Of a stretch of 8,935 nt of DNA, positions 1 through 6,857 are shown piece by piece. Made by a program: the position numbers and the translations under genes. The first letter of the stretch is position 1, and each line of letters starts with the position of its first letter. Source of the stretch: JBHEMT01 sp046262435 (lineage in GTDB: Bacteria > Chloroflexota > Dormibacteria > Aeolococcales > Aeolococcaceae); NCBI GenBank assembly GCA_046262435.1, contig JBHEMT010000076.1, forward strand, positions 1-8,935, written 5' to 3'. The notes beneath the pieces were generated by a model. It saw nothing but the letters and a program-made list of their open reading frames with translations, was not told the DNA's origin and ran no database searches.

Positions 1-1404
1 GAGACCCTCGTGGGCTCAGAGTCGAGCGTCGAGGTCTGCGGGATCGCGCGTACGCCGGCCACGCTGCTCAACGACCTGCGCGCGCTGATGCCCGACGTGG
101 TACTGATCCGCGAGCGTTTCGGAGGCGTTGACGCCCGGGCCTTGGCCGAGGACGTTCCCGACCTCTCGCCGGGCACGCGGGTGGTCTTGCTCACCGATGA
201 CGCCGATGCTCGCCCGCCCTTCCCGGCCCTGCCCATGGGCGTCGAGTTTCAGCTTCCCGCCCACCCCAGCGCCGCCGAGCTGCTCGCCGCCCTGGACGGC
301 AGCTATGACCCGATGTTCGCTCCGAGCGGTGACAACGGCCAGCCGGACTGGGCCGCCCCCGACGGAGCCGAGCTGGTGGCTTCCGACTGGGCCGCGGAGA
401 TGTCCCCGAGCGAGCCCGCCTGGGACACCGCCGAGGCGCTGTCGCCGGGTCCGTTGCTTGACCGGCCCGAGCTGGTGGCTGCGCCCGTGGCCGGGTCCGT
501 CCCCCTCTCCCCGATCGCCCCCGGGCCCGACGCCGAGCCCATCCAGGAGGTGGTTCCGCGCCGCCCGGGTCGGCGTTCCGGGCGCAGGGCGTCCGAGCTG
601 TTCGTGGTCTTCGCCGGCAAGGGCGGGGTGGGAAAGTCGGTGGTCTCCACAAACCTCTCGGCCGCCCTGGCCAAGGACGGAGCGCGGGTGGCGATCATCG
701 ACCTCGACCTGCAGTTCGGCGACGTTGGAGTGATGCTCGGGGTCGAGCACCCGCACACCATCGAGGAGCTGGTGCCGCTGGGCGACCAGATGGAGACCGA
801 GTTCCTTGAGGAGATCCTCGGGACCGGGCCGGAGGGGGTCAGGGTGCTGCTCGCCCCCACCTCACCTGAGCTCGCCGACCTGGTCACCGCCGGCACCCTG
901 CGGGCAATCATCCGCGAGCTCAGCAAGTCCTACGACTACATCGTCATCGATGCCGCCGCACACCTCGAGGAGCGCACGCTGGAGGTGATCGAGATGGCCG
1001 ACCACATCGTGGTGGTCACCGCCTTCAACGTCACCGCGGTGAAGGACACCAAGATCACCCTCAAGCTGCTCCAGTCCCTCGGGATCGACCGGGAGAAGAT
1101 CGCCGTGATCCTCAACCAGACCCGGGCGAAGACCAACTTCACCCGGGAGGAGGTGGAGGACAGCCTCCGCTTCCGGATCGTGACCCAGCTGCCCTTCGAC
1201 CCCCGGATCGTCGACGAGGCCGTCGACCACGGCAAGCCATTCGTGCTCACCGAGCCCCGTTCGGAGATCACGCGCCAGTTCCGCGCCCTGGTGGACTACC
1301 TGGTCCCCCTGGAGGAGGAGCTGGACGCCGACGGGCGGCCGATCAAGGGCAAGGCCAAGGCGAAGCCCAAGGGCCGCCGTTTCAGCCTCGGCCGGAGCAC
1401 CTGA
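1..1404 (+). CDS. CpaE/TadZ-like MinD-family ATPase with degenerate receiver domain (5' end outside window)
   Basis: Partial gene. The frame is open to base 1, and the first codons align with residues about 19-31 of the receiver domain of the paralog at 3712-4950 (shared VEVCG), so about 20 N-terminal residues are missing and the GTG at 10 is probably an internal Val. Counting from that GTG, residues 1-98 form a receiver-like fold. The phosphoacceptor Asp is replaced by Arg34 and the conserved Lys-Pro is lost, so it should not be phosphorylated in the usual way. Residues about 100-195 are a Pro/Ala-rich linker. Residues 198-440 are a SIMIBI/MinD ATPase: deviant Walker A KGGVGKS (204-210, signature Lys204), DLDLQFGD (231-238), and VIDAAAHL (Asp314). 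A Lys/Arg-rich tail ends in RRFSLGRST. By family, such proteins position tad/Flp pilus or related envelope machinery at the inner membrane; the actual role here is inferred. Confidence 0.9.
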   Translation, partial: ETLVGSESSVEVCGIARTPATLLNDLRALMPDVVLIRERFGGVDARALAEDVPDLSPGTRVVLLTDDADARPPFPALPMGVEFQLPAHPSAAELLAALDGSYDPMFAPSGDNGQPDWAAPDGAELVASDWAAEMSPSEPAWDTAEALSPGPLLDRPELVAAPVAGSVPLSPIAPGPDAEPIQEVVPRRPGRRSGRRASELFVVFAGKGGVGKSVVSTNLSAALAKDGARVAIIDLDLQFGDVGVMLGVEHPHTIEELVPLGDQMETEFLEEILGTGPEGVRVLLAPTSPELADLVTAGTLRAIIRELSKSYDYIVIDAAAHLEERTLEVIEMADHIVVVTAFNVTAVKDTKITLKLLQSLGIDREKIAVILNQTRAKTNFTREEVEDSLRFRIVTQLPFDPRIVDEAVDHGKPFVLTEPRSEITRQFRALVDYLVPLEEELDADGRPIKGKAKAKPKGRRFSLGRST

Positions 1405-1452
1405 CCAGCCCACACCAATCTCGCCGCTCGGGCTGACCGGGCCACGAGGCGA

Positions 1453-1472
1453 CCGGGGACCCAGGCCCCCGG
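1453..1472 (+). terminator. possible GC-rich hairpin terminator after the CpaE-like gene
   Basis: A perfect 6-bp inverted repeat, CCGGGG (1453-1458) and CCCCGG (1467-1472), encloses an 8-base loop, 48 bases after the stop codon at 1402-1404. No U-tract follows, so this is at best a U-less terminator. Short GC-only repeats are common in such DNA, so confidence is low. Confidence 0.25.
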
Positions 1473-1571
1473 CCCGCCGCGCGCTGTCACGTTTGGCCGA
1501 CACCCTCTGATAGCTCTGCCACGCCTCGCCACGGGCCTGTGATGTGCTGGTGGCCCAGGCGCGCGGGCACC

Positions 1572-1577
1572 TAGCCT
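1572..1577 (+). promoter_or_regulatory. possible -10 box for leaderless transcription of the M23 peptidase gene
   Basis: TAGCCT matches the loose actinobacterial-type TANNNT -10 pattern and ends 7 bases before the GTG at 1585. This spacing would put the transcript start on the start codon. No Shine-Dalgarno sequence is visible upstream of that GTG, which fits a leaderless mRNA. No convincing -35 element is seen. Confidence 0.3.
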
Positions 1578-1584
1578 GACGCAC

Positions 1585-2931
1585 GTGCGTATCCCCGGTA
1601 TCGCCATGCTCGTCGTTGGCCTGCTCACCGTCGCGGTGCCCGTGTCCGCCGCTGGCACCGCCCACCCGACTCCCGGAGCCTCCCCCTCGGCGGCGCCGAG
1701 TCCGGCTGTCGACCCGCTCGCCCAGCAGCTCCAGGCCGCCCTTGCCCAGCAGGCGCAGCTCGAGGCGGCCAAGTCGGCGCTGGCCGGTCAGGTGCAGGCG
1801 GCGCACGACCAGCAGGCCAACCTCCGCAGCCTGGTGGCCACCGGCCAGCAGGCAATCGACACCACCGTGGCCCAGGCGGCGGTGGCCGAGCAGCAGCTGC
1901 AGACCGCGCAGACCCGGGCGGCGGCGGAGCACGCCAGCGCCGAGGCCGCCCGCCGTCACGCCGATGAGGATCGCGCCCTGCTGGCCCTCTACACCCGGGC
2001 CAGGTACACCGACAACAGCGGCATGCTGACCTACGTCCTGAGCAGCAGCGACCTCTCCTCCGCCTTCGCCCGTGCGGCGTCGATGAACAAGGTCGTCGAC
2101 GGCGGGGAGCAGCTGCTCAGCCGGCTCAAGGCCGACATTGCCGCCGCCGACGCCGCTGAAGCCGCCGCTCAGAAGGATGCTGCCACCGCCCAGGCGGAGG
2201 CCGCGCGCCTGCTCGAGCAGCAGGCCCAGCTGGAGCAGCAGACCGCCCACGAGAACGACCTGATCGGCCAGCTTGACGCCCAGGCGCAGGCCGCCGCCCG
2301 CGAGATCCAGGCCGCAAACGGGCAGGGCCTTGGCCTCGTCCAGCAGATCGCTCAGCTCCGCATTGAGGAGCTGGATTCCTCCATCGCCCAGGCCTCTGAC
2401 GCCGACTGGAAGGCCGCGCAGTACTACCTGGAGCATCACCTGGGCAGCGTTCCCGTGCTCTCCGGGGCGGCGGCGCACCCCGGCGTCCGCTTCGTCTGGC
2501 CGGCCCCCGGCACCCTGATCACCCAGGCCTTCGGGCCCTCGGCCTACCCGTTCGAGCCGGCCGCCTTCGGCTTCCCCCACTTTCACACTGGCCTGGATAT
2601 GGCCGGCCCGATGGGCACCCCGATCTACGCGGCGGGCGACGGCGTGGTCGTCGTCGCAGACAGCAGCAGCGTCGGCTATGGGAACCATCTGATCCTGGCC
2701 CACGACACCCTGACCTTCACCCTGTACGGCCACCTCGAGACGATGTTGGTCAAGCCAGGGGACACGGTTCACGCCGGCCAGCTGATTGCCCTGATGGGCT
2801 CGACTGGCAACTCCACAGGCTCGCACACCCACTTCGAGGTCCGGGTCAGCGGCCAGCCGGTTGACCCCGCGGCCTTCCTGCCACCGCTCGCTCCCGGGGC
2901 ATCGGGGCCTCCCCCACTGCCCACGCACTGA
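1585..2931 (+). CDS. secreted coiled-coil M23 (LytM-type) peptidoglycan endopeptidase, EnvC/PcsB-like architecture
   Basis: 448 aa. The GTG start gives an N-terminal signal peptide: one Arg, a hydrophobic core at residues 7-20, and a cleavage region near VSAAG. The in-frame ATG at 1606 would drop the positive n-region. Residues about 40-285 are Ala/Gln/Glu-rich coiled coil. They include a segment near residues 130-175 (LYTRARYTDNSG, then LSSSDLSSAF) that resembles the conserved N-terminal region of EnvC, PcsB and CwlO-type hydrolases. Residues about 305-435 are the M23 domain with all expected residues: zinc ligands His334, Asp338 (HTGLD) and His416, plus catalytic His383 (YGH) and His414 (HTH). 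It is therefore probably an active enzyme cutting peptide crosslinks in the wall, for growth, division or passage of an envelope machine. It ends 7 bases from the stop of the convergent gene at 2939-3622. Catalytic class is certain; the exact role is not. Confidence 0.92.
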   Translation: MRIPGIAMLVVGLLTVAVPVSAAGTAHPTPGASPSAAPSPAVDPLAQQLQAALAQQAQLEAAKSALAGQVQAAHDQQANLRSLVATGQQAIDTTVAQAAVAEQQLQTAQTRAAAEHASAEAARRHADEDRALLALYTRARYTDNSGMLTYVLSSSDLSSAFARAASMNKVVDGGEQLLSRLKADIAAADAAEAAAQKDAATAQAEAARLLEQQAQLEQQTAHENDLIGQLDAQAQAAAREIQAANGQGLGLVQQIAQLRIEELDSSIAQASDADWKAAQYYLEHHLGSVPVLSGAAAHPGVRFVWPAPGTLITQAFGPSAYPFEPAAFGFPHFHTGLDMAGPMGTPIYAAGDGVVVVADSSSVGYGNHLILAHDTLTFTLYGHLETMLVKPGDTVHAGQLIALMGSTGNSTGSHTHFEVRVSGQPVDPAAFLPPLAPGASGPPPLPTH

Positions 2932-2938
2932 CCGGCGG

Positions 2939-3622
2939 CTAACTGACCCGTCGGAATGGGAGCGCTTGGGGATCCGCGGCAGCCGGGGGGGTGATCACCA
3001 CCCGCGGCTTCACCACCGGGCGCCGGACAAGGCGGCGGAGGCCTCGACCGAGCCGGGCAAGGGCGGGGCCGAGCCCCACCAGAGCCAGCACCGCAGCCAG
3101 GGCGAAGAGGGCAGCCACCGCGAGCCGGTCGGCCGCCGCGGCGGCGGCCGGGTCATCGGCAGCGCGGGCGGTGCCGAAGGGAGTGTCCAGCTCGGTCAGC
3201 CGGCCTCGCCAGCGAACCGCGGCGAGCTGCGTCCCGGCCGGCACCGACGCGAGGAGCTGCGCATCACGCGGGCTTGCCGGGTCCACCCTGAGCAGTTCCG
3301 GCCCGATTGCCACGGTCACATGGTCAGGCAATAGCGCGGGTGCGGACGTCTCGCGCAGGGTGACGGTGACCTGCTGCTTGCACTCCAGAGCGGTCGCCTG
3401 GGCCGCGTTGGCGGGCTCCGTGCCAGCGGTGGGCTGCCGGGTACCTGCGGCGCAGGTCGGCGCTTGGGCGTAGAGGCCGGCCGCCTGTGCGTCGTCCTGG
3501 CCGACCGCGACCAGCGCCACACCCCCCGAGGCGAGCAGCCACGAGAGCACGACGGCGACCCCGACGAAGGGCTCCGGCCGAACTCGGGCGAACTGGCCTG
3601 CGCTGGATTCCGGCATGGGCAC
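2939..3622 (-). CDS. two-TM envelope protein of unknown function
   Basis: 227 aa from GTG at 3622. An ATG two codons later (3616) is an equally possible start, and a weak GGGG run lies upstream of both. I do not recognise a family. A short N-terminal tail precedes TM1 (about 19-40). An extracytoplasmic region of about 125 residues follows, with two cysteines (Cys57, Cys81) that could form a disulfide and a stretch VRWRGRLTELDTPFG (136-150). TM2 spans about 167-189. The C-terminal tail is basic (ARLGRGLRRLVRRPVV), as expected for a cytoplasmic end by the positive-inside rule. It lies 89 bases downstream of the CpaE-like response regulator gene on the same strand, so the two may be co-transcribed. 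It converges on the M23 peptidase gene with 7 bases between stops. Codon use and GC content look like its neighbours, which supports a real gene. Confidence 0.75.
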   Translation of the reverse strand: MPMPESSAGQFARVRPEPFVGVAVVLSWLLASGGVALVAVGQDDAQAAGLYAQAPTCAAGTRQPTAGTEPANAAQATALECKQQVTVTLRETSAPALLPDHVTVAIGPELLRVDPASPRDAQLLASVPAGTQLAAVRWRGRLTELDTPFGTARAADDPAAAAAADRLAVAALFALAAVLALVGLGPALARLGRGLRRLVRRPVVKPRVVITPPAAADPQALPFRRVS

Positions 3623-3711
3623 GTTGCCCCATTCTGAGGACGCTTTTCCAGCGCGCTGCCCTCGGCGGCGGCCCTGTGACGGCCTTGTGGATCAGCCGGA
3701 ACGGCTCTCGC

Positions 3712-4950
3712 TCAGCGGCCGCCGAACCCGAAGCGGCGAGACTTCTTGCGCTCGGGCGCGGGTGCCCCGGCCCCGGCAGCCGCGCCCGCTGGGACCAGCT
3801 TGCTGACCAGCTCGCGGACCGCCTGTGAGATCTCCGACTCAGGCTGGGCAGTAACGAACGGGGTGCCCCGGTTGACCGCATCGCTGAGCACCTTGGGGTC
3901 GAAGGGCAGCTGGGCGGCGATCGGGCAGCGGAGGTTCTGCTCAATCCGCTCCCGGGTGACGTCACTGTGGGCGTCGTTGCGGTTGACCACCAGGACCACG
4001 GACTCCGAGTCCACGTTGAGCGACTCGAGGACCTTGAGGGTCAGCTTGGCATCCTTGATCGCCGGGATTGTCAGGGCGGTGACCACGATCACCCGCTGCG
4101 CGCTCTCGATCACCTCGAGGGTGACCTCCCCGAGGTGGGCGCTGGTGTCGACGACCACGAAGTCATAACTGCGGCGCAACTCGGCCATCACGCTGCGGAC
4201 CAGGTCGGCGTTGACCAGGTCGGCAAGCTCCGGGCTGATCGGCGCGAGCAGCACCCTGACGCCACCCGGGCCTGAGGCCAGGACGTCGTTGAGGGCGTCG
4301 GCGTCGAGGTTGTCCGCGGTCTCCACAAGGTCGGTGATCGAGCGGCTGTAGTCGAGGTTGAGCAGCACCCCGATATCGCCAAACTGCAGGTCGAGGTCGA
4401 CCAGAGCCACCCGTCCGCCGGTTTCCTGAGCGAGGGCCACCGCGAGGTTGGCGGCGACGATCGACTTGCCCACACCTCCCTTGCCACTGAAGACGGTGAA
4501 CACCTGAGCACTGGCGGCCCTGACGGGCTCCGCGGGGGCGGTTCCCGCCGGCTCCTGCTTGCTCAGATAGGAGCCTTTCTTCTGCTCCAGCTGGTGCACC
4601 CGGCGCAGGGCGGCGATGAGTTCGTCGCCGCTGAACGGCTTGATCAGGAACTCGCGCGCGCCGGCCTGCATCGCCCGGCGCAGGTAGTCCCGCTCGCCCT
4701 GGACCGACATGATGATCACCGGGCAGCCGGGCATCTCCTGGGCAAGTTGTTCGGTGGCGCCGATGCCGTCCAGCACCGGCATGTTCACGTCCATGAGGAC
4801 GATGTCCGGGGTCAGCCGCCGGGCTTCCTCCACCGCCTGGGAGCCGTCACTCGCGGTGCCGCAGACCTCGATGTCGTCCTCAAAGGAGAGGAGCTTCTGC
4901 AGGTTGGCAAGCGTGCTCGAGATGTCATCAACGAGGAGGACGCGGATCAT
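3712..4950 (-). CDS. response regulator receiver fused to CpaE/MinD-type ATPase
   Basis: 412 aa. Residues 1-120 are a complete CheY-like receiver: acidic pair Asp8/Asp9, phosphoacceptor Asp54 in LMDVNMP, Ser82, and Lys104-Pro105. After a linker at about 122-148 comes a MinD/ParA-family ATPase: FSGKGGVGKS (signature Lys157, Lys162), DLDLQFGD (185-192), and VVDTSAHL (Asp268). The C-terminus is basic and ends KKSRRFGFGGR. This architecture is that of CpaE/TadZ proteins, which localise tad pilus assembly. The intact receiver suggests control by a sensor kinase that is not in the window. The ATG at 4950 has a short GAGG four bases upstream. Its ATPase half is strikingly close to the plus-strand paralog at 1-1404 (both have GVRVLLAP and SPELADLV). 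It lies downstream of rplA on the same strand, separated by 121 bases. The family call is firm; pilus function is inferred. Confidence 0.93.
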   Translation of the reverse strand: MIRVLLVDDISSTLANLQKLLSFEDDIEVCGTASDGSQAVEEARRLTPDIVLMDVNMPVLDGIGATEQLAQEMPGCPVIIMSVQGERDYLRRAMQAGAREFLIKPFSGDELIAALRRVHQLEQKKGSYLSKQEPAGTAPAEPVRAASAQVFTVFSGKGGVGKSIVAANLAVALAQETGGRVALVDLDLQFGDIGVLLNLDYSRSITDLVETADNLDADALNDVLASGPGGVRVLLAPISPELADLVNADLVRSVMAELRRSYDFVVVDTSAHLGEVTLEVIESAQRVIVVTALTIPAIKDAKLTLKVLESLNVDSESVVLVVNRNDAHSDVTRERIEQNLRCPIAAQLPFDPKVLSDAVNRGTPFVTAQPESEISQAVRELVSKLVPAGAAAGAGAPAPERKKSRRFGFGGR

Positions 4951-5047
4951 TCAGCCTCTGCGGTGTGCGTGGGTGGCGGCGCCAGAGCGCCATAAGGGGA
5001 CTGCGGGACCAATTGTGCCCCGATCCCACCCCATCCGCGGCCATTGA

Positions 5048-5065
5048 CCCGGGGCTGTTACCGGG
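5048..5065 (-). terminator. possible hairpin terminator after rplA
   Basis: A 5-bp inverted repeat CCCGG/CCGGG with an 8-base loop starts 6 bases after the rplA stop codon. There is no U-tract on the minus strand, so it could be a weak terminator, an mRNA 3' stabiliser or chance. It would separate the ribosomal operon from the CpaE-like gene. Confidence 0.25.
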
Positions 5066-5071
5066 CGGTGA

Positions 5072-5782
5072 TCAGCCGAGCGTCAGCTTGGCGGCGGCAG
5101 CCGGGTCGACATGTACGCCGGGCCCCATGGTCGACGCCACGGTGACCGTCTTGACGTACGTGCCCTTGGCCGCCGTCGGCTTGGCGCGAACTATCGCCTC
5201 CATCAGGGCGGCGAAGTTCTCCCGCAGCTTGGTCTCCTCGAAGGAGACCTTGCCCACCGGGGCATGGACGATTCCGAAACGGTCGACGCGGAACTCGACC
5301 CGGCCACTCTGCACGTCGCGGACGCCCTTGGCGATGTCGAAGGTGACCGTTCCCGACTTGGGGTTGGGCATCAGGCCGCGGGGACCGAGCACCTTGCCGA
5401 GACGGCCGACCATGCCCATCAGGTCCGGCGTGGAGAGGGCGACATCAAAGTCGATCTCCCCCGCCTGGACCTTCTTCACCAGGTCCTCGGCCCCGACGAT
5501 GTCGGCACCGGCGTCGAGAGCCTCCTTGGCCTTCTCGCCCTGGGCGAAGACGGCGATGCGCACAGTCTTGCCGGTTCCGTGGGGAAGGGTCACGCTGGAA
5601 CGAACCATCTGGTCGGCGTGGCGGGGATCGACGCCGAGCCGAACGTGCGCCTCGACGGTTGCGTCGAACCGCGCGGTCGAGGTCTCCATCGCCAGCTTGA
5701 CGGCGTCGTCGGGCGGGTACAGCCGCCCATGCTCGAGCGTCTTGACCGCTTCCTGGTACTTCTTGCCGTAGGTGTGGGGCAT
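5072..5782 (-). CDS. rplA: 50S ribosomal protein L1
   Basis: 236 aa from ATG at 5782, starting MPHTYGKKYQEA. The same frame extends upstream to 5824, but the 5782 ATG has AGGAG six bases upstream and matches the usual L1 N-terminus (GKKYQEA). Family landmarks include LPHGTGKTVRIAVFAQGEKA, the GADIVGAEDL segment, and PKSGTVTFDI with VRDVQSG and RVEFRVDRFGI. L1 binds 23S rRNA at the mobile L1 stalk next to the E site and, in many bacteria, represses its own L11-L1 mRNA. The gene is last in the rpmG-secE-nusG-rplK-rplA series, 73 bases after rplK. The normal next genes rplJ and rplL are absent. Confidence 0.98.
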   Translation of the reverse strand: MPHTYGKKYQEAVKTLEHGRLYPPDDAVKLAMETSTARFDATVEAHVRLGVDPRHADQMVRSSVTLPHGTGKTVRIAVFAQGEKAKEALDAGADIVGAEDLVKKVQAGEIDFDVALSTPDLMGMVGRLGKVLGPRGLMPNPKSGTVTFDIAKGVRDVQSGRVEFRVDRFGIVHAPVGKVSFEETKLRENFAALMEAIVRAKPTAAKGTYVKTVTVASTMGPGVHVDPAAAAKLTLG

Positions 5783-5788
5783 GGGTTT

Positions 5789-5793
5789 CTCCT
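5789..5793 (-). promoter_or_regulatory. ribosome binding site of rplA
   Basis: AGGAG on the minus strand, six bases before ATG 5782. It decides this start over the longer frame beginning at 5824. Confidence 0.8.
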
Positions 5794-5796
5794 GTG

Positions 5797-5824
5797 GTGC
5801 AAGCGGGGCGGGCGCCCCTCCCAC
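5797..5824 (-). promoter_or_regulatory. hairpin in the rplK-rplA gap, possible L1 autoregulation site
   Basis: On the minus strand a perfect GGGGC/GCCCC stem with a GCCC loop (5805-5818) is flanked by GTG (5824-5822) and CAC (5799-5797). These can pair outside an asymmetric internal loop (GGA opposite GCTTG). The element ends three bases before the rplA Shine-Dalgarno sequence. L1 is known to bind a stem with an asymmetric internal loop in 23S rRNA and in its mRNA. The position fits, but I do not see the full known L1 sequence consensus, so the function is a guess. Confidence 0.3.
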
Positions 5825-5855
5825 TGTTGCTGTGGCTTGGTCTGGGCCCGGAGGT

Positions 5856-6287
5856 CTAGTTCTCGCTGACGGTCAGGCCCATGGAGCGTGCGGTGCCCTC
5901 GATGACCCGCATCGCCTGGTCAATATCGAAGGCGTTGAGGTCCTGCATCTTGGCCTCGGCAATCTCCTTCACCTGGGCGCGGCTCACCTGGCCGACCTTG
6001 GCCTTGTTGGGTGTGGGCGACCCCTTGTCAACCCCGGCGGCCTTCTTGAGCATGTCGTAGGCGGGCGCCGTCTTGGTGACGAAGGTGAAGGTGCGGTCCT
6101 CATAAACCGTGATCTCCGCGGGAATCACGGTGCCCGCCTGCTGGGCGGTGCGCTCGTTGTATGCCTTGCAGAACTCCATGATGTTCAGGCCGTGCGGGCC
6201 AAGCGCGGTGCCCACCGGGGGCGCCGGGGTGGCCTTCCCCGCGGGGATCTGCAGGCGGATGACTGTCTTGATCTTCTTCTTGCTCAT
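5856..6287 (-). CDS. rplK: 50S ribosomal protein L11
   Basis: 143 aa, close to the usual 141-142. The N-terminal domain carries the proline-rich helix motif PAGKATPAPPVGTALG and GPHGLNIMEFCKAYN, the region contacted by thiostrepton-class antibiotics. The C-terminal rRNA-binding domain includes KAAGVDKGSPTPNKAKVGQV and ends DQAMRVIEGTARSMGL. L11 binds the GTPase-associated centre of 23S rRNA and takes part in factor-dependent steps and RelA activation. ATG 6287 is preceded by AGGAG seven bases upstream, which overlaps the nusG stop codon. Only 10 bases separate the two genes, so translational coupling with nusG is likely. Confidence 0.98.
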   Translation of the reverse strand: MSKKKIKTVIRLQIPAGKATPAPPVGTALGPHGLNIMEFCKAYNERTAQQAGTVIPAEITVYEDRTFTFVTKTAPAYDMLKKAAGVDKGSPTPNKAKVGQVSRAQVKEIAEAKMQDLNAFDIDQAMRVIEGTARSMGLTVSEN

Positions 6288-6294
6288 CGCCGAA

Positions 6295-6299
6295 CTCCT
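6295..6299 (-). promoter_or_regulatory. ribosome binding site of rplK overlapping the nusG stop
   Basis: AGGAG on the minus strand. Its first two bases are the last two of the nusG TAG stop codon (6300-6298), and it lies seven bases before the rplK ATG. The arrangement points to coupled translation. Confidence 0.75.
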
Positions 6300-6843
6300 A
6301 GCGCAGCCGCTCGACCTGGAGCAGGTCGAGCTCGACGGGCGTCTCGCGCCCGAACATGTTGACCAGGACCTTGAGCTTGCCCTTCTCCTGGTTGATCTCG
6401 GTCACCTTGCCGTGGAAGTCGGTGAAGGGTCCGTCGGTCACCCGCACGTTCTCATCGACCGCGTACTCGACGGAGACCTTGCTCGGCGCCTCGGCCTTGA
6501 CCGTCTTCTGGATGCCGCGGATCTCGTGCTCCTGGAGGGGCACGGGCTTGTTGCCCGAGCCCACGAAGGAGGTGACCCCGGGCGTATTGCGCACCACATA
6601 CCAGGACTCGTCGCTCATCACCATGTTGACCAGGATGTAGCCCGGATAGATGCGCTTGTTCACCTTGCGGCGCTGCCCATCCTTGATCTCTATGACCTCC
6701 TCGGTGGGCACCAGGACGTCATAGATCTTGTCGGACATGTCCATCGACTCGACGCGCTTGAGAAGGTTGGCCTTGACCTTGTCCTCGTGCCCGGAGTAGG
6801 CGTGGATGACGTACCACTTGGCGTCGGTTGCGATCTCACTCAT
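6298..6843 (-). CDS. nusG: transcription termination/antitermination factor NusG
   Basis: 181 aa. The NGN domain spans about residues 7-110, starting KWYVIHAYSGHEDKVKANL and containing KINKR-like KVNKRIYPGYILVNM and the NTPGVTSFVG segment. A linker follows, then a KOW domain at about 128-181 with VRVTDGPFTDFHGKVTEI. NusG binds the RNA polymerase clamp, affects pausing, and links transcription to Rho or to the ribosome. The ATG at 6843 follows the secE stop by 14 bases. The only Shine-Dalgarno-like sequence (AGGA, overlapping the secE stop) is 12 bases away and weak, so coupling to secE translation is likely. Confidence 0.98.
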   Translation of the reverse strand: MSEIATDAKWYVIHAYSGHEDKVKANLLKRVESMDMSDKIYDVLVPTEEVIEIKDGQRRKVNKRIYPGYILVNMVMSDESWYVVRNTPGVTSFVGSGNKPVPLQEHEIRGIQKTVKAEAPSKVSVEYAVDENVRVTDGPFTDFHGKVTEINQEKGKLKVLVNMFGRETPVELDLLQVERLR

Positions 6844-6857
6844 GGTCTGACGGTGTC

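Noticed and set aside
10..12. GTG at 10 as the true start of the first gene
   Set aside because: Codons before it align with the receiver of the paralog, and there is no room for the first beta strand of the fold, so the start lies left of the window.
862..2928. Minus-strand open frame of 688 codons across the M23 gene and the end of the first ATPase gene
   Set aside because: It is antisense to two well-supported genes, has no recognisable domain and crosses their intergenic gap. Long stop-free antisense frames are expected in very GC-rich DNA.
4978..4991. Perfect 5-bp hairpin GGCGC/GCGCC with a tetraloop upstream of the CpaE-like regulator
   Set aside because: It is short, GC-only and has no partner sequence or consensus; chance is likely in this base composition.
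5783..5824. rplA starting at 5824
   Set aside because: The extra 14 residues do not resemble L1, whereas the ATG at 5782 has AGGAG at the right distance and the family's usual N-terminus.
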